Shown here: one piece after another, positions 63,091 to 64,000 of the stretch
Layout of the letters: the number at the start of each line of letters is the position of its first letter
Position numbering within the stretch: position 1 is the stretch's first letter
Source of the DNA: Sporosarcina sp. ACRSM
Lineage (GTDB): Bacteria > Bacillota > Bacilli > Bacillales_A > Planococcaceae
Length of the DNA: 64,000 nucleotides
Reading direction: 5' to 3'
NCBI RefSeq assembly: GCF_022346545.1
Contig: NZ_JAKRNU010000012.1
Span: 62,001 to 126,000, forward strand
The notes under the pieces: model-generated
Seen by the model: only the letters and a program-made list of their open reading frames with translations
The model's database searches: none
Told to the model about the DNA's origin: nothing
Program-made: the position numbers and the translations under genes

Positions 63091-64000
63091 ATGAGTAAAA
63101 TTCCCTCTCGCTTTGTAAAACCGTCGCCTATTTCTAATAACAAATCATTGACTGATTCAGCCAAACACCTGGATCATTTTGACGAGTTGATCGATTTTGG
63201 GTTGTGGAAATATGATGTTCGCGCTGATAAAGGAATTTGGTCCAAAAAAATGTTTGAAATTTTTGATATGAAAAGCAACAAGGCCCCATCCCTTGGAAAA
63301 GTGCTTGAGAGAGTGCATGTTGGCGACCGTGGCCTCTTCCTCGAATGGTATGAAAAAGTAATAAAGGATAAAAAAGGTTCTCGCTTTGCCTATCGGATTG
63401 TTGATGGGGATGGAAATTTAAAGTTTCTCGATCAGGCGTGTGATGTAGTTATAGATGACAATGGTACCGTCGTTCAACTCATCGGGACAACAATCGATCG
63501 ATCAGAGAAACAGAAAATAGAGACCGCTTTCGAGAATTATATTCATAAAGTACGAAAAGTCACTGAAGTCATCGAAGCTGGTGTATGGTCCATGGATAGA
63601 CGGAATGATTCGATGAATTTCCAGTCACCAAGGCTTTCTTTAATTAGCGGATATGAATCGATCAACCCGTCGATTGACCGGAATACATGGCGGAATATTA
63701 TTCATAAAGAGGATGTAGCAATATACGACAGAAGAAATGAAGAAGTGAAAACGAAAAACGTGCAAAGCATTGAATATCGGATTATTCACAAAAGCGGGGA
63801 AATCAAATGGGTGCGGGATGAAGTTATTCCCACATATGACGAAGAGGGTAACCTACTATCAATCGAAGGGGTCATTACGGATATTACAAAACATATGGAG
63901 CACGAACAACGTATGACCTATTATGCATATCACGACCATTTAACGGGCCTACCAAATCGTCGATTATTTGAAGAGAAATTAATGGAAATTATGGAGGATG
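63091..64000 (+). CDS. PAS-PAS-GGDEF signalling protein (3' end beyond the window)
   Basis: The frame runs uninterrupted from ATG 63091 (after AAAGGTGATG) to the window edge, 303 codons. The first PAS domain is at about 30-150 (FGLWKYDVRADKGIWSKK, then RIVDGDGNLKFLDQ), the second at about 165-275 (EAGVWSMDRRNDSMNFQSP; IHKSGEIKWVRDEVIPTYDE). The last residues AYHDHLTGLPNRRLFEEKL are the start of a GGDEF domain. An EAL domain may follow beyond the window. It has no signal peptide or membrane helix in the visible part. It is a second cyclic-di-GMP-type sensor in this window. Confidence 0.9.
   Translation, partial: MSKIPSRFVKPSPISNNKSLTDSAKHLDHFDELIDFGLWKYDVRADKGIWSKKMFEIFDMKSNKAPSLGKVLERVHVGDRGLFLEWYEKVIKDKKGSRFAYRIVDGDGNLKFLDQACDVVIDDNGTVVQLIGTTIDRSEKQKIETAFENYIHKVRKVTEVIEAGVWSMDRRNDSMNFQSPRLSLISGYESINPSIDRNTWRNIIHKEDVAIYDRRNEEVKTKNVQSIEYRIIHKSGEIKWVRDEVIPTYDEEGNLLSIEGVITDITKHMEHEQRMTYYAYHDHLTGLPNRRLFEEKLMEIMED

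Overview
The window comes from a low-GC, endospore-forming Gram-positive bacterium, most probably a Sporosarcina-like member of the Planococcaceae. Two Ger germinant-receptor operons, spore coat X/W proteins, spore photoproduct lyase and relatives of Bacillus YfmM, YvbH, YqhG/YqhH, YugN and RsbQ point to spore-forming Bacillales; the genus is an inference. There is no prophage, CRISPR array, rRNA or tRNA.

Layout. 1-9.6 kb: a Fur-box siderophore-binding lipoprotein, an ABC-F ATPase, a photolyase, YugN, a DUF2243-CtaG pair and a nucleoside hydrolase. 9.6-20.6 kb: a gerA-gerB-gerC operon, DUF3889, yqhG/yqhH and a gerB-gerA-gerC operon, all on the minus strand. 20.9-29.4 kb: a YdhR-type protein, tyrosine phenol-lyase and a decayed second copy of it, an SLH protein, a reductase, a marR pseudogene split by a mobile element, a SurA-type lipoprotein and RtcB. 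29.6-38.8 kb: spore photoproduct lyase, YvbH, a spore-coat cluster (CotW-like, CotX, zinc-finger CotX), a Nudix hydrolase and a large SBBP beta-propeller protein. 39-51.7 kb: YwqG, a flavoprotein broken by an in-frame TGA, an orphan OpuAC, a VWA lipoprotein, an RsbQ/PAS-GGDEF signalling unit, DUF402, a SET protein, a LURP-one protein and an ATP-grasp protein. 51.8-64 kb: two SLH proteins, a deacetylase/ECF sigma/anti-sigma operon, a lysine riboswitch with dapA, an OatA-like O-acetyltransferase and the start of a PAS-PAS-GGDEF protein.

Three things stand out. First, a family of highly structured 190-330 bp elements occurs six times. Compensatory changes preserve its hairpins, one internal module sits in two different places, and one copy splits marR exactly, without target duplication, so its ends can be defined to the base. 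Second, nearly identical sequence with TGAAAC-N16-CGTCTG lies upstream of both the deacetylase/ECF operon and the OatA-like gene, which predicts a small autoregulated cell-envelope (possibly lysozyme-resistance) regulon; its anti-sigma factor carries a signal-peptidase-like domain that seems catalytically dead. Third, an RsbQ-type alpha/beta hydrolase overlaps a gene whose RsbP-like PAS domain is joined to a GGDEF domain instead of the usual phosphatase, suggesting a hydrolase-sensed cyclic-di-GMP switch.
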